The notes: generated by a model not told the origin, from the sequence alone. DNA of 64,000 nt from Sphingomonas sp. TDK1 (GCF_001650735.1 NZ_LXVY01000044.1:124001-188000), one strand, 5' to 3'. Numbered from the stretch's first letter, positions 7,806 to 19,307 are shown. Program-made: numbers and translations.

Positions 7806-8237
7806 TCAGCCCTCCAGGTGCGTCGTGTCGCCGAGGCGGGCGACGACCTTGGTCTTGATCGGCAGCTTCATCGCGGCGCGCTCGAACGCTTCCGCGGCGA
7901 GCGGACCGGGAACGCCGTCCAGCTCGAACAGGATGCGGCCCGGCTTGACGCGGGCGACCCAGAACTCCGGCGAACCCTTACCCGAGCCCATGCGGACTTC
8001 GGCGGGCTTCGACGAAACCGGAACATCCGGGAAGATGCGGATCCAGAGACGACCCTGACGCTTGATGTGACGCGTGATCGCGCGGCGAGCCGCCTCGATC
8101 TGGCGCGCGGTGATCCGCTCGGGCTCCATCGCCTTCAGGCCATAGGAGCCGAAGTTGAGCGCCGTACCACCCTTGGCGTCGCCATGGATGCGGCCCTTGA
8201 AGGCCTTACGGAACTTGGTGCGCTTCGGTTGCAGCAT
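7806..8237 (-). CDS. rplP: 50S ribosomal protein L16
   Basis: Large-subunit protein near the A-site. The 143 residues start MLQPKRTKFRKAFKGRIHG and contain RMGSGKGSPEFWVARVKPGR, the characteristic loop. It lies 16 bases after rpsC. Confidence 0.97.
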   Translation of the reverse strand: MLQPKRTKFRKAFKGRIHGDAKGGTALNFGSYGLKAMEPERITARQIEAARRAITRHIKRQGRLWIRIFPDVPVSSKPAEVRMGSGKGSPEFWVARVKPGRILFELDGVPGPLAAEAFERAAMKLPIKTKVVARLGDTTHLEG

Positions 8238-8253
8238 TGTTCTGTCCTAGTCC

Positions 8254-8964
8254 TTAGCGGCGATGATCGTCGCGCGACGGGCGCACGCCCGAGGTCTGTG
8301 CCTCGAGGTTCAGCCGGTCCTGCGCCATCGGATCGTGACCGAGGATTTCGCCCTTGAAGATCCAGACCTTCACGCCACACACGCCATAGGCGGTGTGGGC
8401 TTCGGCCTCGGCATAGTCGACGTTCGCGCGCAGCGTGTGCAGCGGAACGCGGCCTTCGCGGTACCATTCGGTGCGGGCGATTTCCGCGCCGCCCAGACGG
8501 CCGGCGCAGGTGATACGAATGCCCTCGGCGCCGAGACGGAGTGCCGACTGCACCGCGCGCTTCATCGCACGACGGAACGCGATACGGCGCTCCAGCTGGT
8601 CCGCCACGCCCTGCGCGACGAGCTTCGCATCGACTTCCGGCTTGCGGATCTCGACGATGTTGAGCGAGACGTCGGACGAGGTCATCGCGCCGAGCGTCTT
8701 GCGCAGCTTCTCGATGTCCGCGCCCTTCTTGCCGATGATCACGCCGGGGCGTGCCGCGAAGATCGAGATGCGGCACAGCTTGGCCGGACGCTCGATGACC
8801 ACCTTCGAGATCGCAGCCTGCGGCAGCGTCTTGAGGATGAACTTGCGGATCTTGAGGTCCTCCAGCAGCAGACGGCCATAGTCGTGGCCTTCCGCGAACC
8901 AGCGGCTGTCCCAAGTGCGGTTGATCTGCAGGCGCAGACCGATGGGATTGCTCTTCTGACCCAT
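8254..8964 (-). CDS. rpsC: 30S ribosomal protein S3
   Basis: mRNA-entry protein with KH domain. The 236 residues start MGQKSNPIGLRLQINRTWDS, carry the KH loop GVIIGKKGADIEKLRK and the C-terminal motif GVCGVKVWIFKGEILGHD. It shares its first base with the last base of rplV. Confidence 0.97.
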   Translation of the reverse strand: MGQKSNPIGLRLQINRTWDSRWFAEGHDYGRLLLEDLKIRKFILKTLPQAAISKVVIERPAKLCRISIFAARPGVIIGKKGADIEKLRKTLGAMTSSDVSLNIVEIRKPEVDAKLVAQGVADQLERRIAFRRAMKRAVQSALRLGAEGIRITCAGRLGGAEIARTEWYREGRVPLHTLRANVDYAEAEAHTAYGVCGVKVWIFKGEILGHDPMAQDRLNLEAQTSGVRPSRDDHRR

Positions 8965-9341
8965 TATGCTTCTTCCTGCTCGCGCACGACGATGCGCAGA
9001 CGGCTGAACGGCTTCAGGATGCGGGTGGACTTGCCACGGCCGCGCGTCGCGAAGCGCTTCATCGTGATCGACTTGCCGACCGACGCCTCGGCGACGACGA
9101 GCGCGTCGACGTCGAGGTTGTGGTTGTTCTCGGCGTTGGCGATGGCCGAAGCCAGCACCTTGCGGGCATCGACCGCCATCGCCTTCTTCGAGAAGGCGAG
9201 GATGTTCATCGCTTCCGCGGCGGTGCGGCCACGGATCAGACCGGCAACCAGGTTCAGCTTCTGGGCCGAACCACGGATCTGGGTGGCGACGGCAAGGGCT
9301 TCCTTGTCGCCGACCTTACGGGGGGCTGCCTGCTTGCTCAT
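8964..9341 (-). CDS. rplV: 50S ribosomal protein L22
   Basis: Lines the polypeptide exit tunnel. The 125 residues contain SAQKLNLVAGLIRGRTAAEA near the N-terminus and the tunnel hairpin around FATRGRGKSTRILKPFSRLR. It overlaps rpsS and rpsC by one base each. Confidence 0.96.
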   Translation of the reverse strand: MSKQAAPRKVGDKEALAVATQIRGSAQKLNLVAGLIRGRTAAEAMNILAFSKKAMAVDARKVLASAIANAENNHNLDVDALVVAEASVGKSITMKRFATRGRGKSTRILKPFSRLRIVVREQEEA

Positions 9342-9619
9342 TAGCGCTTACCCTTCTTGTCGGCGGCGTGGCCGGGGAAGAAGCGGGTCGGCGCGAACTC
9401 GCCGAGCTTCATGCCGACCATTTCCTCGTTGACCGACACCGGCACGAACTTGCGGCCGTTGTAGACGTTGAACGTCAGACCAACGAACTGCGGGAGGATC
9501 GTCGAGCGACGCGACCAGGTCTTGATCGGACCAGCGCGCGTGCCCTGATCCTGGGCGGCTTCTGCCTTCTTGAGAAGGTGCAGGTCCACGAACGGACCCT
9601 TCCATACGGAGCGAGCCAT
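9341..9619 (-). CDS. rpsS: 30S ribosomal protein S19
   Basis: Small-subunit head protein contacting A-site tRNA and L5. The 92 residues start MARSVWKGPFVDLHLLKKAE and contain TWSRRSTILPQFVGLTFNVY and the motif MVGMKLGEFAPTR. It lies 3 bases after rplB. Confidence 0.97.
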   Translation of the reverse strand: MARSVWKGPFVDLHLLKKAEAAQDQGTRAGPIKTWSRRSTILPQFVGLTFNVYNGRKFVPVSVNEEMVGMKLGEFAPTRFFPGHAADKKGKR

Positions 9620-9622
9620 CTA

Positions 9623-10474
9623 TCAGCCCTTCTTCTTCGCGTGACGCGAACGGATGATCATCTTGTCCGTCGCCTTGTTGTGGCGGGTGCGCGCACCCTT
9701 GGTCGGCTTGCCCCACGGGGTAACCGGGTGACGGCCGCCCGAGGTACGGCCTTCACCACCGCCGTGCGGGTGGTCGACCGGGTTCTTCGCAACACCGCGG
9801 GTGAGCGGACGCGCACCCTGCCAGCGGCTACGACCGGCCTTGCCGAAGTTCTGGTTCTGGTTGTCGGGGTTCGACACCGCACCCACGGTCGCCATGCAGG
9901 CGGCGTGGATGTAGCGCTGCTCGCCCGAGCCCAGACGCACGATCACCATGCCGCGGTCACGACCGACCACCTGGACGTACGCACCGGCCGAACGGGCGAT
10001 CTGACCGCCCTTGCCCGGCTTCATCTCCACATTGTGGACGATGGTGCCGACCGGCATCTGGCCCAGCTCCATGGCGTTGCCCGGCTTCACGTCGGTCTTC
10101 TTGCCCGCGATCACCTTGTCGCCGACAGCGAGACGCTGCGGGGCGATGATGTAGGCCAGACGATCCTTGCCGGCTTCGTCGGCGCCGTAGTTGATCAGCG
10201 CGATGAAGGCGGTGCGGTTCGGGTCATACTCGATCCGCTCGACGGTGCCTTCGACGTCCCACAGGCGGCGCTTGAAATCGACGATGCGATAGCGCTGCTT
10301 GTGACCGCCGCCGATACCACGCGAGGTGACATGGCCCTTGTTGTTGCGGCCGCCGGTCTTCGTCTTGCCTTCGGTCAGCGCCTTGACGGGGCGACCCTTG
10401 AAAAGCTGCGAGCGGTCGATCAGGATCAGCCCGCGGACGCCCGGCGACGTCGGATTATAGTTCTTGAGCGCCAT
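9623..10474 (-). CDS. rplB: 50S ribosomal protein L2
   Basis: Peptidyl-transferase-centre protein essential for subunit association. The 283 residues start MALKNYNPTSPGVRGLI and contain the conserved PVDHPHGGGEGRTSGGRHPV, including the histidine important for function. Spacing to rplW is 4 bases. Confidence 0.98.
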   Translation of the reverse strand: MALKNYNPTSPGVRGLILIDRSQLFKGRPVKALTEGKTKTGGRNNKGHVTSRGIGGGHKQRYRIVDFKRRLWDVEGTVERIEYDPNRTAFIALINYGADEAGKDRLAYIIAPQRLAVGDKVIAGKKTDVKPGNAMELGQMPVGTIVHNVEMKPGKGGQIARSAGAYVQVVGRDRGMVIVRLGSGEQRYIHAACMATVGAVSNPDNQNQNFGKAGRSRWQGARPLTRGVAKNPVDHPHGGGEGRTSGGRHPVTPWGKPTKGARTRHNKATDKMIIRSRHAKKKG

Positions 10475-10478
10475 GGTC

Positions 10479-10790
10479 TCAGATCCCCGTGGTCACGTCG
10501 ATCTGTTCGCCCTGGGCGAGCGTCACGACCGCTTTCTTAAAGTCCGAACGGCGGTAGGGCGCGCCCTTCCACTTCTTGGTCTTGCCCTTCTGGACGAGGG
10601 TGTTCACGCCGGTGACCTTGACGTTGAACAGCGCCTCGACGGCAGCCTTGATCTCCGGCTTGGTCGCGTCGTTGGCGACCTTGAAGACCACGGCGTTCGC
10701 CTCGGAGACGAGCGTCGACTTTTCGGTGATGTGCGGGGCGAGCACCACGTCGTAGTGACGGATGTCGACCGGCTTGGACTGCTTAGCCAT
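10479..10790 (-). CDS. rplW: 50S ribosomal protein L23
   Basis: Exit-tunnel protein that docks trigger factor and SRP. The 103 residues contain LAPHITEKSTLVSEANAVVF near the N-terminus and FNVKVTGVNTLVQKGKTKKW in the middle, both typical. It overlaps rplD by 8 bases. Confidence 0.96.
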   Translation of the reverse strand: MAKQSKPVDIRHYDVVLAPHITEKSTLVSEANAVVFKVANDATKPEIKAAVEALFNVKVTGVNTLVQKGKTKKWKGAPYRRSDFKKAVVTLAQGEQIDVTTGI

Positions 10791-11409
10791 TGAAGCGCGC
10801 CTCCAGCTTCTCGACGGCAGCGCGGGTCAGGACCAGCGTGTCGCTCTTCAGGATGTCGTAGACGTTGGCGCCGATCGCCGGCAGCACGTCCACCTGGTGC
10901 AGGTTGCCTGCCGCCAGCGCGAAGCTGTTCTCGATGGTGTCGCCATCGATCACAAGGGCCTTCTTGCCGAAGCCCAGCTTCTCGAGGTTGCCGGCCAGGA
11001 CCTTGGTCTTGCCGTTCTCGACGACCAGGCTGTCCATGACGATCAGCGAACCCGCCTTGGCGTGGCTCGACAGCGCCATCTTCAGGCCCAGCGCGCGGAT
11101 CTTCTTGTTCAGCGACGGATTGAAGTCGCGAACACGGGCACCGTGCGCCTTACCACCGCCGATGAACACCGGCGCGCGGCGATCGCCGTGACGCGCGGTA
11201 CCACCGCCCTTCTGGCGGCCCCACTTCTTGCCCGAACGCGCAACGTCCGAACGCTCGCGGGTGCCGCGGGCAGTGCCGCGACGCTTCTCGAGCTGCCAGG
11301 TGACGACGCGGTGCAGGATGTCGGCGCGCGGATCGAGACCAAAGATCTCGTCGTTGAGCTCGATATCGCCCTTCTCGGCGGCGTCGAGGGTTTGAACCTT
11401 GACCTTCAC
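10783..11409 (-). CDS. rplD: 50S ribosomal protein L4
   Basis: Exit-tunnel protein and, in E. coli, the autogenous repressor of the S10 operon. The 208 residues contain the tunnel loop GTARGTRERSDVARSGKKWG, then RQKGGGTARHGDRRAPVFIG. It abuts rplC with no spacer. Whether it regulates the structured region upstream of rplC is an open question. Confidence 0.97.
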   Translation of the reverse strand: MKVKVQTLDAAEKGDIELNDEIFGLDPRADILHRVVTWQLEKRRGTARGTRERSDVARSGKKWGRQKGGGTARHGDRRAPVFIGGGKAHGARVRDFNPSLNKKIRALGLKMALSSHAKAGSLIVMDSLVVENGKTKVLAGNLEKLGFGKKALVIDGDTIENSFALAAGNLHQVDVLPAIGANVYDILKSDTLVLTRAAVEKLEARFNG

Positions 11410-12159
11410 TTAGCCCTCCTGGCCTTCGGTGGCTTCCGGAGCGGCCACGGCGGGCGCTTCGGCGGGAGCCTCGTTGCTGTTCGCGACGGCCTTCAGACCG
11501 GCGGGGTACGGCGCCTCGGCGTGACGGGCGACCTTGACGGCGTCCTTCACGATCAGCCAGCCGCCCTTCGAGCCCGGAACCGAACCCTTGACGAAGATCA
11601 GGCCGCGCTCGGCATCGGTGCCGACCACTTCCAGATTCTGCTGGGTGCGATTGCGGTCGCCCATGTGACCGGCCATCTTCTTGTTCTTGAAGACGCGACC
11701 CGGATCCTGGCGGTTACCGGTCGAACCGTGCGAACGGTGCGAGACGGAAACGCCGTGGGTGGCGCGCAGACCGCCGAAGCCCCAACGCTTCATGGCGCCG
11801 GCGAAACCCTTACCCTGGGTACGGCCCGACACGTCGACCAGCTGGCCTGCGACGAAATGGTCGGCCGAGATTTCGGCGCCCACGTCCAGCAGACCATCTT
11901 CCTCGACGCGGAATTCGCAGAGGATCGCCTTCGGCTCGACTTCGGCCTTGCCGAAGTGGCCGCGCTGCGGCTTGGCGACGTTCTTGGCCTTCGCCGTGCC
12001 GGCGCCGACCTGAACGGCCACATAGCCATCCTTGTCGGTGGTGCGCTGTGCCACCACCTGGACGCCTTCCAGTGCCAGAACGGTCACCGGCACGTGCCGG
12101 CCGTCGTCCTGGAACAGGCGGGTCATCCCCATCTTCTTCGCGATAACGCCAGTGCGCAT
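11410..12159 (-). CDS. rplC: 50S ribosomal protein L3
   Basis: Early-assembly protein near the peptidyl-transferase centre. I start at the ATG at 12159 (MRTGVIAKKMGMTRLFQDDG); the frame continues upstream but only this start gives the conserved N-terminus. Of the 249 residues, the last 25 or so form an Ala/Glu/Pro-rich tail absent from E. coli L3. The motif RVFKNKKMAGHMGDRNRT is present. It is preceded by a 363-base structured gap. Confidence 0.97.
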   Translation of the reverse strand: MRTGVIAKKMGMTRLFQDDGRHVPVTVLALEGVQVVAQRTTDKDGYVAVQVGAGTAKAKNVAKPQRGHFGKAEVEPKAILCEFRVEEDGLLDVGAEISADHFVAGQLVDVSGRTQGKGFAGAMKRWGFGGLRATHGVSVSHRSHGSTGNRQDPGRVFKNKKMAGHMGDRNRTQQNLEVVGTDAERGLIFVKGSVPGSKGGWLIVKDAVKVARHAEAPYPAGLKAVANSNEAPAEAPAVAAPEATEGQEG

Positions 12160-12184
12160 CGGCCTGTTGCTCCTATTACAGAGG

Positions 12185-12418
12185 CACCCCCGGGACCATT
12201 CCCGCGGGTGCGTGTTCAACCCTGAATGTTTTACTGCGAAGCCCCCGTCCGGGCTGAACCTCCATCTTGCGATGGAAGAGACGGGGGACGCAGGCCCGGC
12301 CACTCGAAAGCCGCCGGCGGTATCCCTTGTCGCTGCGGGCCTGGTCGGCCCGCCACTCCTTGCGTTGGATCGGGAAACGATCCGGTCGAGGAGGATGGCG
12401 ACTCCACGAGGGAGTCGC
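12185..12418 (-). promoter_or_regulatory. string of hairpins upstream of rplC, candidate r-protein leader
   Basis: The 363-base gap between rpsJ and rplC holds no convincing gene but many perfect stems, read on the minus strand in order: GCGACTC/GAGTCGC (12398-12418), GGATCG/CGATCC (12367-12383), GCGGGCC/GGCCCGC (12335-12353), a CCGCCGGCGG palindrome near 12313-12322, a long CCCCCGTC/GACGGGGG stem enclosing a CCATC/GATGG hairpin (12242-12287), and CACCC/GGGTG with GGGA/TCCC (12185-12210). Because rpsJ ends in its own terminator, this is likely the 5' leader of a separate rplC transcript and a candidate site for autoregulation. Confidence 0.5.
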
Positions 12419-12490
12419 GAATCTCGAAGAAGCGGCGCCTTTACGTCAGCTAGGCTTCCATGTCCACCGCATTAAAGGGTGAACGCCAAA

Positions 12491-12513
12491 AGCCCCCGCG
12501 AAGCGCGGGGGCT
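12491..12513 (-). terminator. intrinsic terminator after rpsJ
   Basis: AGCCCCCGCG pairs with CGCGGGGGCT and is followed on the minus strand by TTTTGGCG. It starts about 10 bases past the rpsJ stop codon. It would separate rpsJ from the rest of the S10 cluster or act as an attenuator. Confidence 0.85.
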
Positions 12514-12522
12514 GGAGCCGGC

Positions 12523-12834
12523 TCAGGCCAGCTTGATCTCGACGTCGACGCCGGCGGCCAGGTCGAGCTTCATGAGCGCGTCCACGGTCTGCGGGGTCGG
12601 CTGAACGATGTCGAGCATGCGCTTGTAGGTGCGCGTCTCGAACTGCTCGCGCGACTTCTTATCGATGTGCGGACCACGGTTGACCGTGAACTTGTCGATG
12701 TGAGTCGGGAGCGGGATGGGGCCACGGATGAGGGCGCCGGTACGGCGGGCGGTGTCGGCAATGTCGCCGGCAGCCTGATCGAGCACGCGGTGATCGAACG
12801 CCTTGAGGCGAATGCGGATATTCTGCGTTTCCAT
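12523..12834 (-). CDS. rpsJ: 30S ribosomal protein S10 / NusE
   Basis: Small-subunit head protein that also acts as NusE in transcription antitermination. The 103 residues start METQNIRIRLKAFDHRVLD and contain the loop PIPLPTHIDKFTVNRGPHID and KKSREQFETRTYKR. I place the start at the ATG at 12834; an open frame upstream lacks conservation. It is flanked by terminators on both sides, so it may be transcribed as a single gene or by read-through from tuf. Confidence 0.97.
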   Translation of the reverse strand: METQNIRIRLKAFDHRVLDQAAGDIADTARRTGALIRGPIPLPTHIDKFTVNRGPHIDKKSREQFETRTYKRMLDIVQPTPQTVDALMKLDLAAGVDVEIKLA

Positions 12835-13029
12835 GGTCCTACCGATGCGAAAGAGCGGGGCAACGCACCCAATTGCCATCCCGGCGAAGCCCCGGCCCCT
12901 GCCCCATCCGCTGCTAGAGCGATTCGGGCGGCGCCGGTTGAACCGGAACGGCGGCTGGATGGCCGCCTCTTGCTGTTGAACTCAAAACTCGAAGGGCGCG
13001 CCTTTAACGGGCCTTCTATAAAAAGGCAA

Positions 13030-13062
13030 CCGCCCGACACTCATTTTCTGAGTGCCGGGCGG
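13030..13062 (-). terminator. intrinsic terminator after tuf
   Basis: A perfect 13-base stem apart from one G-T/A-C position, CCGCCCGGCACTCA with TGAGTGTCGGGCGG on the minus strand, loop GAAAA, then TTGCCTTTTTATAG. It lies 42 bases past the tuf stop. The plus-strand reading also ends in CTTTTTG, so it could work both ways. Confidence 0.85.
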
Positions 13063-13103
13063 AACCTTTTTGCAGTCACCTGCGGGCTTGCGCCCGCAAA
13101 TGC

Positions 13104-14297
<1,194 letters not shown>

Positions 14298-14378
14298 TGT
14301 CTTCCTACCTTCTGATTCAATTTCCCGTGCCGCCATGGGGACTCGCGAGAACGCGGCCCCATAGCGGCTGTTTTCCGA

Positions 14379-16475
<2,097 letters not shown>

Positions 16476-16541
16476 GATCGTGGTTTCCTTGAAAATTTGG
16501 GGAGCCGGACCGTCCGGCTCCCCAATATGTAGGGTCGAAAG

Positions 16542-17012
16542 TTACCAGCGGTAGTGGCTGAAGGCGCGGTTCGCTTCCGCCATGCGGTGCGTGTCTTCGC
16601 GCTTCTTCACCGCGTTGCCGCGGTTGTTCGCCGCATCCATCAGCTCACCCGAAAGACGGGCGGCCATGGTGTGCTCGCTGCGGTTGCGGGCCGAGGTGAT
16701 CAGCCAGCGGATCGCGAGCGCCTGCGCACGCTCCGGACGAACCTCGACCGGAACCTGGTAGGTCGCACCGCCGACGCGGCGGCTGCGGACTTCGATGCCG
16801 GGCTTCACGTTGTTCAGCGCGTCATGGAACACGCCGATCGGCTCGCGCTTCGCGCGCTGCTCGACGGTCTGGAGAGCGCCATAGACGATCGCTTCCGCGA
16901 CTGCCTTCTTGCCGTCCAGCATGACCGAATTCATGAACTTCGACAGAACCTGATCCCCATAGACGGGATCGGGCAGGATTTCCCGCTTTTCGGGACGACG
17001 ACGACGTGCCAT
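16542..17012 (-). CDS. rpsG: 30S ribosomal protein S7
   Basis: Assembly initiator of the 30S head. The 156 residues start MARRRRPEKREILPDPVYGD and contain KPGIEVRSRRVGGATYQVPV and the C-terminal MAEANRAFSHYRW. It sits 63 bases after rpsL. Confidence 0.97.
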   Translation of the reverse strand: MARRRRPEKREILPDPVYGDQVLSKFMNSVMLDGKKAVAEAIVYGALQTVEQRAKREPIGVFHDALNNVKPGIEVRSRRVGGATYQVPVEVRPERAQALAIRWLITSARNRSEHTMAARLSGELMDAANNRGNAVKKREDTHRMAEANRAFSHYRW

Positions 17013-17075
17013 CTCACATAATTCCTTCTGATCTTCAGCCGATCCGGAACATGTCCGGGGCTTACTATGGCCTGA

Positions 17076-17447
17076 TTACTTCGGACGCTTCGCGCCGTAC
17101 TTCGAACGGCTCTGCTTACGATCCTTGACGCCCTGCGTATCGAGCACGCCGCGAAGGACGTGGTAGCGGACGCCGGGAAGATCGCGCACACGACCACCGC
17201 GGATGAGCACCACCGAGTGCTCCTGCAGGTTGTGGCCTTCGCCCGGGATGTAGCTGATGACTTCGCGGCTGTTGGTCAGACGGACCTTCGCCACCTTGCG
17301 AAGTGCCGAGTTCGGCTTCTTCGGGGTCGTCGTGTACACGCGGGTGCAGACACCGCGCTTCTGCGGGTTCTGTTCCATCGCAGGGACCTTGGACTTGGCC
17401 TTCTGCGGTTCGCGGCCCTTGCGGACCAGCTGGTTAATCGTCGGCAT
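17076..17447 (-). CDS. rpsL: 30S ribosomal protein S12
   Basis: Decoding-centre protein, first gene of the str operon. The 123 residues start MPTINQLVRKGREPQKAKS. Both lysines of the TPKKPNS motif (43-44) are present, the form usually associated with streptomycin sensitivity. An in-frame ATG four codons earlier exists, but MPTINQ is the conserved start. A promoter and a leader hairpin lie upstream. Confidence 0.97.
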   Translation of the reverse strand: MPTINQLVRKGREPQKAKSKVPAMEQNPQKRGVCTRVYTTTPKKPNSALRKVAKVRLTNSREVISYIPGEGHNLQEHSVVLIRGGRVRDLPGVRYHVLRGVLDTQGVKDRKQSRSKYGAKRPK

Positions 17448-17503
17448 GAAGCCCTTCACCTTTCAGATGGTTACTTTGCTGGAGCCCTGTTGGACAGAAT
17501 ACG

Positions 17504-17524
17504 AAAAAGCCCCGAAGGCCTCAG
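17504..17524 (-). promoter_or_regulatory. leader hairpin with U-tract before rpsL (attenuator-like)
   Basis: On the minus strand GAGGCC-TTCGG-GGCTTT is followed by TTCG, giving a weak stem with two G-U pairs next to a T-run. It sits between the predicted promoter and rpsL, so it could act as an attenuator of the str operon. Confidence 0.4.
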
Positions 17525-17603
17525 CCCCCCGGGCGATTGCGTCTCCAGCAACGTTCAGCTCTTTGTACCCAAGGCAGGAATCGCCCTACCCGGAACCGGG
17601 CGG

Positions 17604-17632
17604 CCTATACCGATGCGGGGCGATCCGGTCAA
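17604..17632 (-). promoter_or_regulatory. sigma70-like promoter of the str operon
   Basis: On the minus strand TTGACC (17632-17627) and TATAGG (17609-17604) are separated by exactly 17 bases, a near-consensus -35/-10 pair about 160 bases upstream of rpsL. The 17448-17732 gap otherwise holds only the leader hairpin. Confidence 0.7.
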
Positions 17633-17732
17633 CAGCGCCGCCCCTCGGGCCGCCGCAGCCCTGGCGTTAACCCTTTCCAGGGGCTGATCGCCGACGACAG
17701 CTGTGCTAGCCCGCCTACCGAATGGGTTCAAC

Positions 17733-18188
17733 ATGGGGATGTGGCGCATGTTCAACGGCAATCGCAATCGGGACAATCGCGCAGCGTCCGCGGGGAGCAC
17801 TGCGCAGGCCAACGCGCGTCGTGGGCAGTTCTCGGTGCTCGGCGCCGATATCGTCATCACCGGCAACCTCGTCGCCACGTCGGACCTGCATATCGACGGG
17901 CGGATCGAGGGCGACGTCCGCTGCGGCAGCCTGGTGCAGGGCGCCGAAAGCCAGATCTTCGGCCGAATCGAGGCCGAGGACGCACGGCTCGCGGGATCGG
18001 TCGAAGGGTCGGTACACGCCGGTCAGCTCACAGTCGAGCGCACCGCGCGGATCACCGGCGATGTCGAATATGAGACGATCATGGTCGAACAGGGCGGCCA
18101 TATCGACGGCCGGCTCAAGCATATCGGCGGCGCGTCCGCCACGGTCGCGCCGCCGGTGCTGATCAAGGCTAGCGAGGAAGCGGCCTGA
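17733..18188 (+). CDS. bactofilin family cytoskeletal protein
   Basis: Bactofilins self-assemble into nucleotide-independent beta-helical filaments at the membrane and help place cell-wall or stalk functions. The protein has a short basic N-terminus, then the bactofilin repeat core (FSVLGADIVITGNLVATSDL, HIDGRIEGDV, EAEDARLAGSVEGSV, HIDGRLKHIGG) with regular hydrophobic/glycine spacing. The chosen ATG at 17733 gives 151 residues; a GTG at 17703 or the ATG of WRMFNG are alternatives, as no clear ribosome-binding site decides. It is divergent from the str operon. Confidence 0.85.
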   Translation: MGMWRMFNGNRNRDNRAASAGSTAQANARRGQFSVLGADIVITGNLVATSDLHIDGRIEGDVRCGSLVQGAESQIFGRIEAEDARLAGSVEGSVHAGQLTVERTARITGDVEYETIMVEQGGHIDGRLKHIGGASATVAPPVLIKASEEAA

Positions 18189-18205
18189 GCCCCTTCCCCC
18201 GAGTC

Positions 18206-18823
18206 TTACATGCCCTTGATCATGTCGTAGTGCTTGGAAATGACGGGCTCGGCATCCTTCGCGAAGTCGCGCAGCTGCGCCACGTCGCCGCCCTGGGCAT
18301 AGGCCTGCACCGCGTCGAGCGCCTTGCGGTGCGCGACGACCTGCTGGTTCTTGTACGCGGTGTCGAACTGCGTGCCGGTCGCCGATTCGAGCGTCTTCAG
18401 GTTCGCCTGCTGCTCGTCGGTCATCGCCGGTGCAGGGGTGATCGCCGGGCTCGCCTTGCCGCTTGCGGTCTTCAGCATGGCGGTGGACTTGGTGTGATCC
18501 TCGACCATCTGCTTGCCGAAGCTCTTGAGGTCGGCGGTCGTCGCCTTTTGCTGGGCGAGCTTGCCCGCGGCGATCTCGAAGGCGTCGCTCGCCGCGACGG
18601 TGTTGGCGAAGTCCTGCCCGGTCATCGGCGCGGCCGCCATGGCGTTGCCGTCCATGCCGTTCATTGCGCCCATATTGTCGCCCATGCTTGTCTCGCTGGC
18701 GGGAACGTTGGTGATCGTGTCGCCGCTGTTCATGGCGTCGGTGCCGCCATTGCTGTTGCCGCCGCAGGCAGCGAGCGCGAAGATCGGGGCGGCGCTCAGG
18801 ATCAACAGGTGTTTCTTCGTCAT
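18206..18823 (-). CDS. DUF4142 family lipoprotein
   Basis: Predicted periplasmic lipoprotein of 205 residues. The signal peptide ends in the lipobox LAAC (Cys 20), followed by a Gly/Asn/Met-rich linker (about 21-70). The helical DUF4142 domain runs from about 70 to the end (DFANTVAASDAFEIAAGKLA, KSFGKQMVEDHTKS, YKNQQVVAHRKALDAVQAYA). DUF4142 is a ferritin-like helical family of unknown role. It converges with the bactofilin gene (18 bases apart), and a perfect inverted repeat lies upstream. Confidence 0.85.
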   Translation of the reverse strand: MTKKHLLILSAAPIFALAACGGNSNGGTDAMNSGDTITNVPASETSMGDNMGAMNGMDGNAMAAAPMTGQDFANTVAASDAFEIAAGKLAQQKATTADLKSFGKQMVEDHTKSTAMLKTASGKASPAITPAPAMTDEQQANLKTLESATGTQFDTAYKNQQVVAHRKALDAVQAYAQGGDVAQLRDFAKDAEPVISKHYDMIKGM

Positions 18824-18884
18824 TCAGACCTCCTCGTTTCCGGGACCGAACGCCCCGCCCCCGGCCGCGTTCCGAAACGGGCAC

Positions 18885-18911
18885 CTTATGTATTTGAGTT
18901 AGAAACATAAG
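18885..18911. promoter_or_regulatory. inverted repeat, candidate operator of the DUF4142 gene
   Basis: CTTATGT (18885-18891) and ACATAAG (18905-18911) are perfect complements separated by 13 AT-rich bases in an otherwise GC-rich region. It lies 62-88 bases upstream of the DUF4142 lipoprotein start. The rest of the 18824-19075 gap shows nothing definite. Confidence 0.4.
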
Positions 18912-19075
18912 TTATGGAATTTCGCAGACGGGCGATCCGGCACGGCACAGCTCGCCGACAAATTGGTGCGGTGCAGCGCGATTGGTGCGCCGCGCAAACT
19001 TACGTTACTTGGTATCCATTTCCAGGTTAAATTCGATGCCTAGGTGAGGAGCCTCACTGCAAGAGGATTCCCACG

Positions 19076-19270
19076 ATGCACCAGGATGAACGAACCCGCC
19101 GCATGGAGCGCCTGCGAAGCTCGATCGCGCTGCTGCTGTTCGGGCTGGGCACGCTCGCCTTCCTGATCGCGATTGACCGCCCAGAGTGGTTCCACCTTCG
19201 CCCGGGGAGCGGCACCGCCGCCGCCATGTCGCACGCATCGACGCCGGCAACCGACCGGAACGACGGCTGA
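19076..19270 (+). CDS. small single-pass membrane protein, unrecognised
   Basis: 64 residues: a charged N-terminus (HQDERTRRMERLRS), one transmembrane helix (about 15-34, SIALLLFGLGTLAFLIAIDR) and a short polar tail. An AGAGGA sequence lies about 9 bases before the ATG. It is 37 bases upstream of the bestrophin-like gene and may be co-transcribed with it. No family recognised; it could be a false call, but coding-like composition and the ribosome-binding site favour a gene. Confidence 0.5.
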   Translation: MHQDERTRRMERLRSSIALLLFGLGTLAFLIAIDRPEWFHLRPGSGTAAAMSHASTPATDRNDG

Positions 19271-19307
19271 TCGGACCTACAAACGTTTTCGCGCGTATAG
19301 TCCGCCC

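Noticed and set aside
12226..12482. Short plus-strand open frames in the rpsJ-rplC gap
   Set aside because: Antisense to the operon, mutually overlapping and coincident with hairpins; they have no recognisable protein features.
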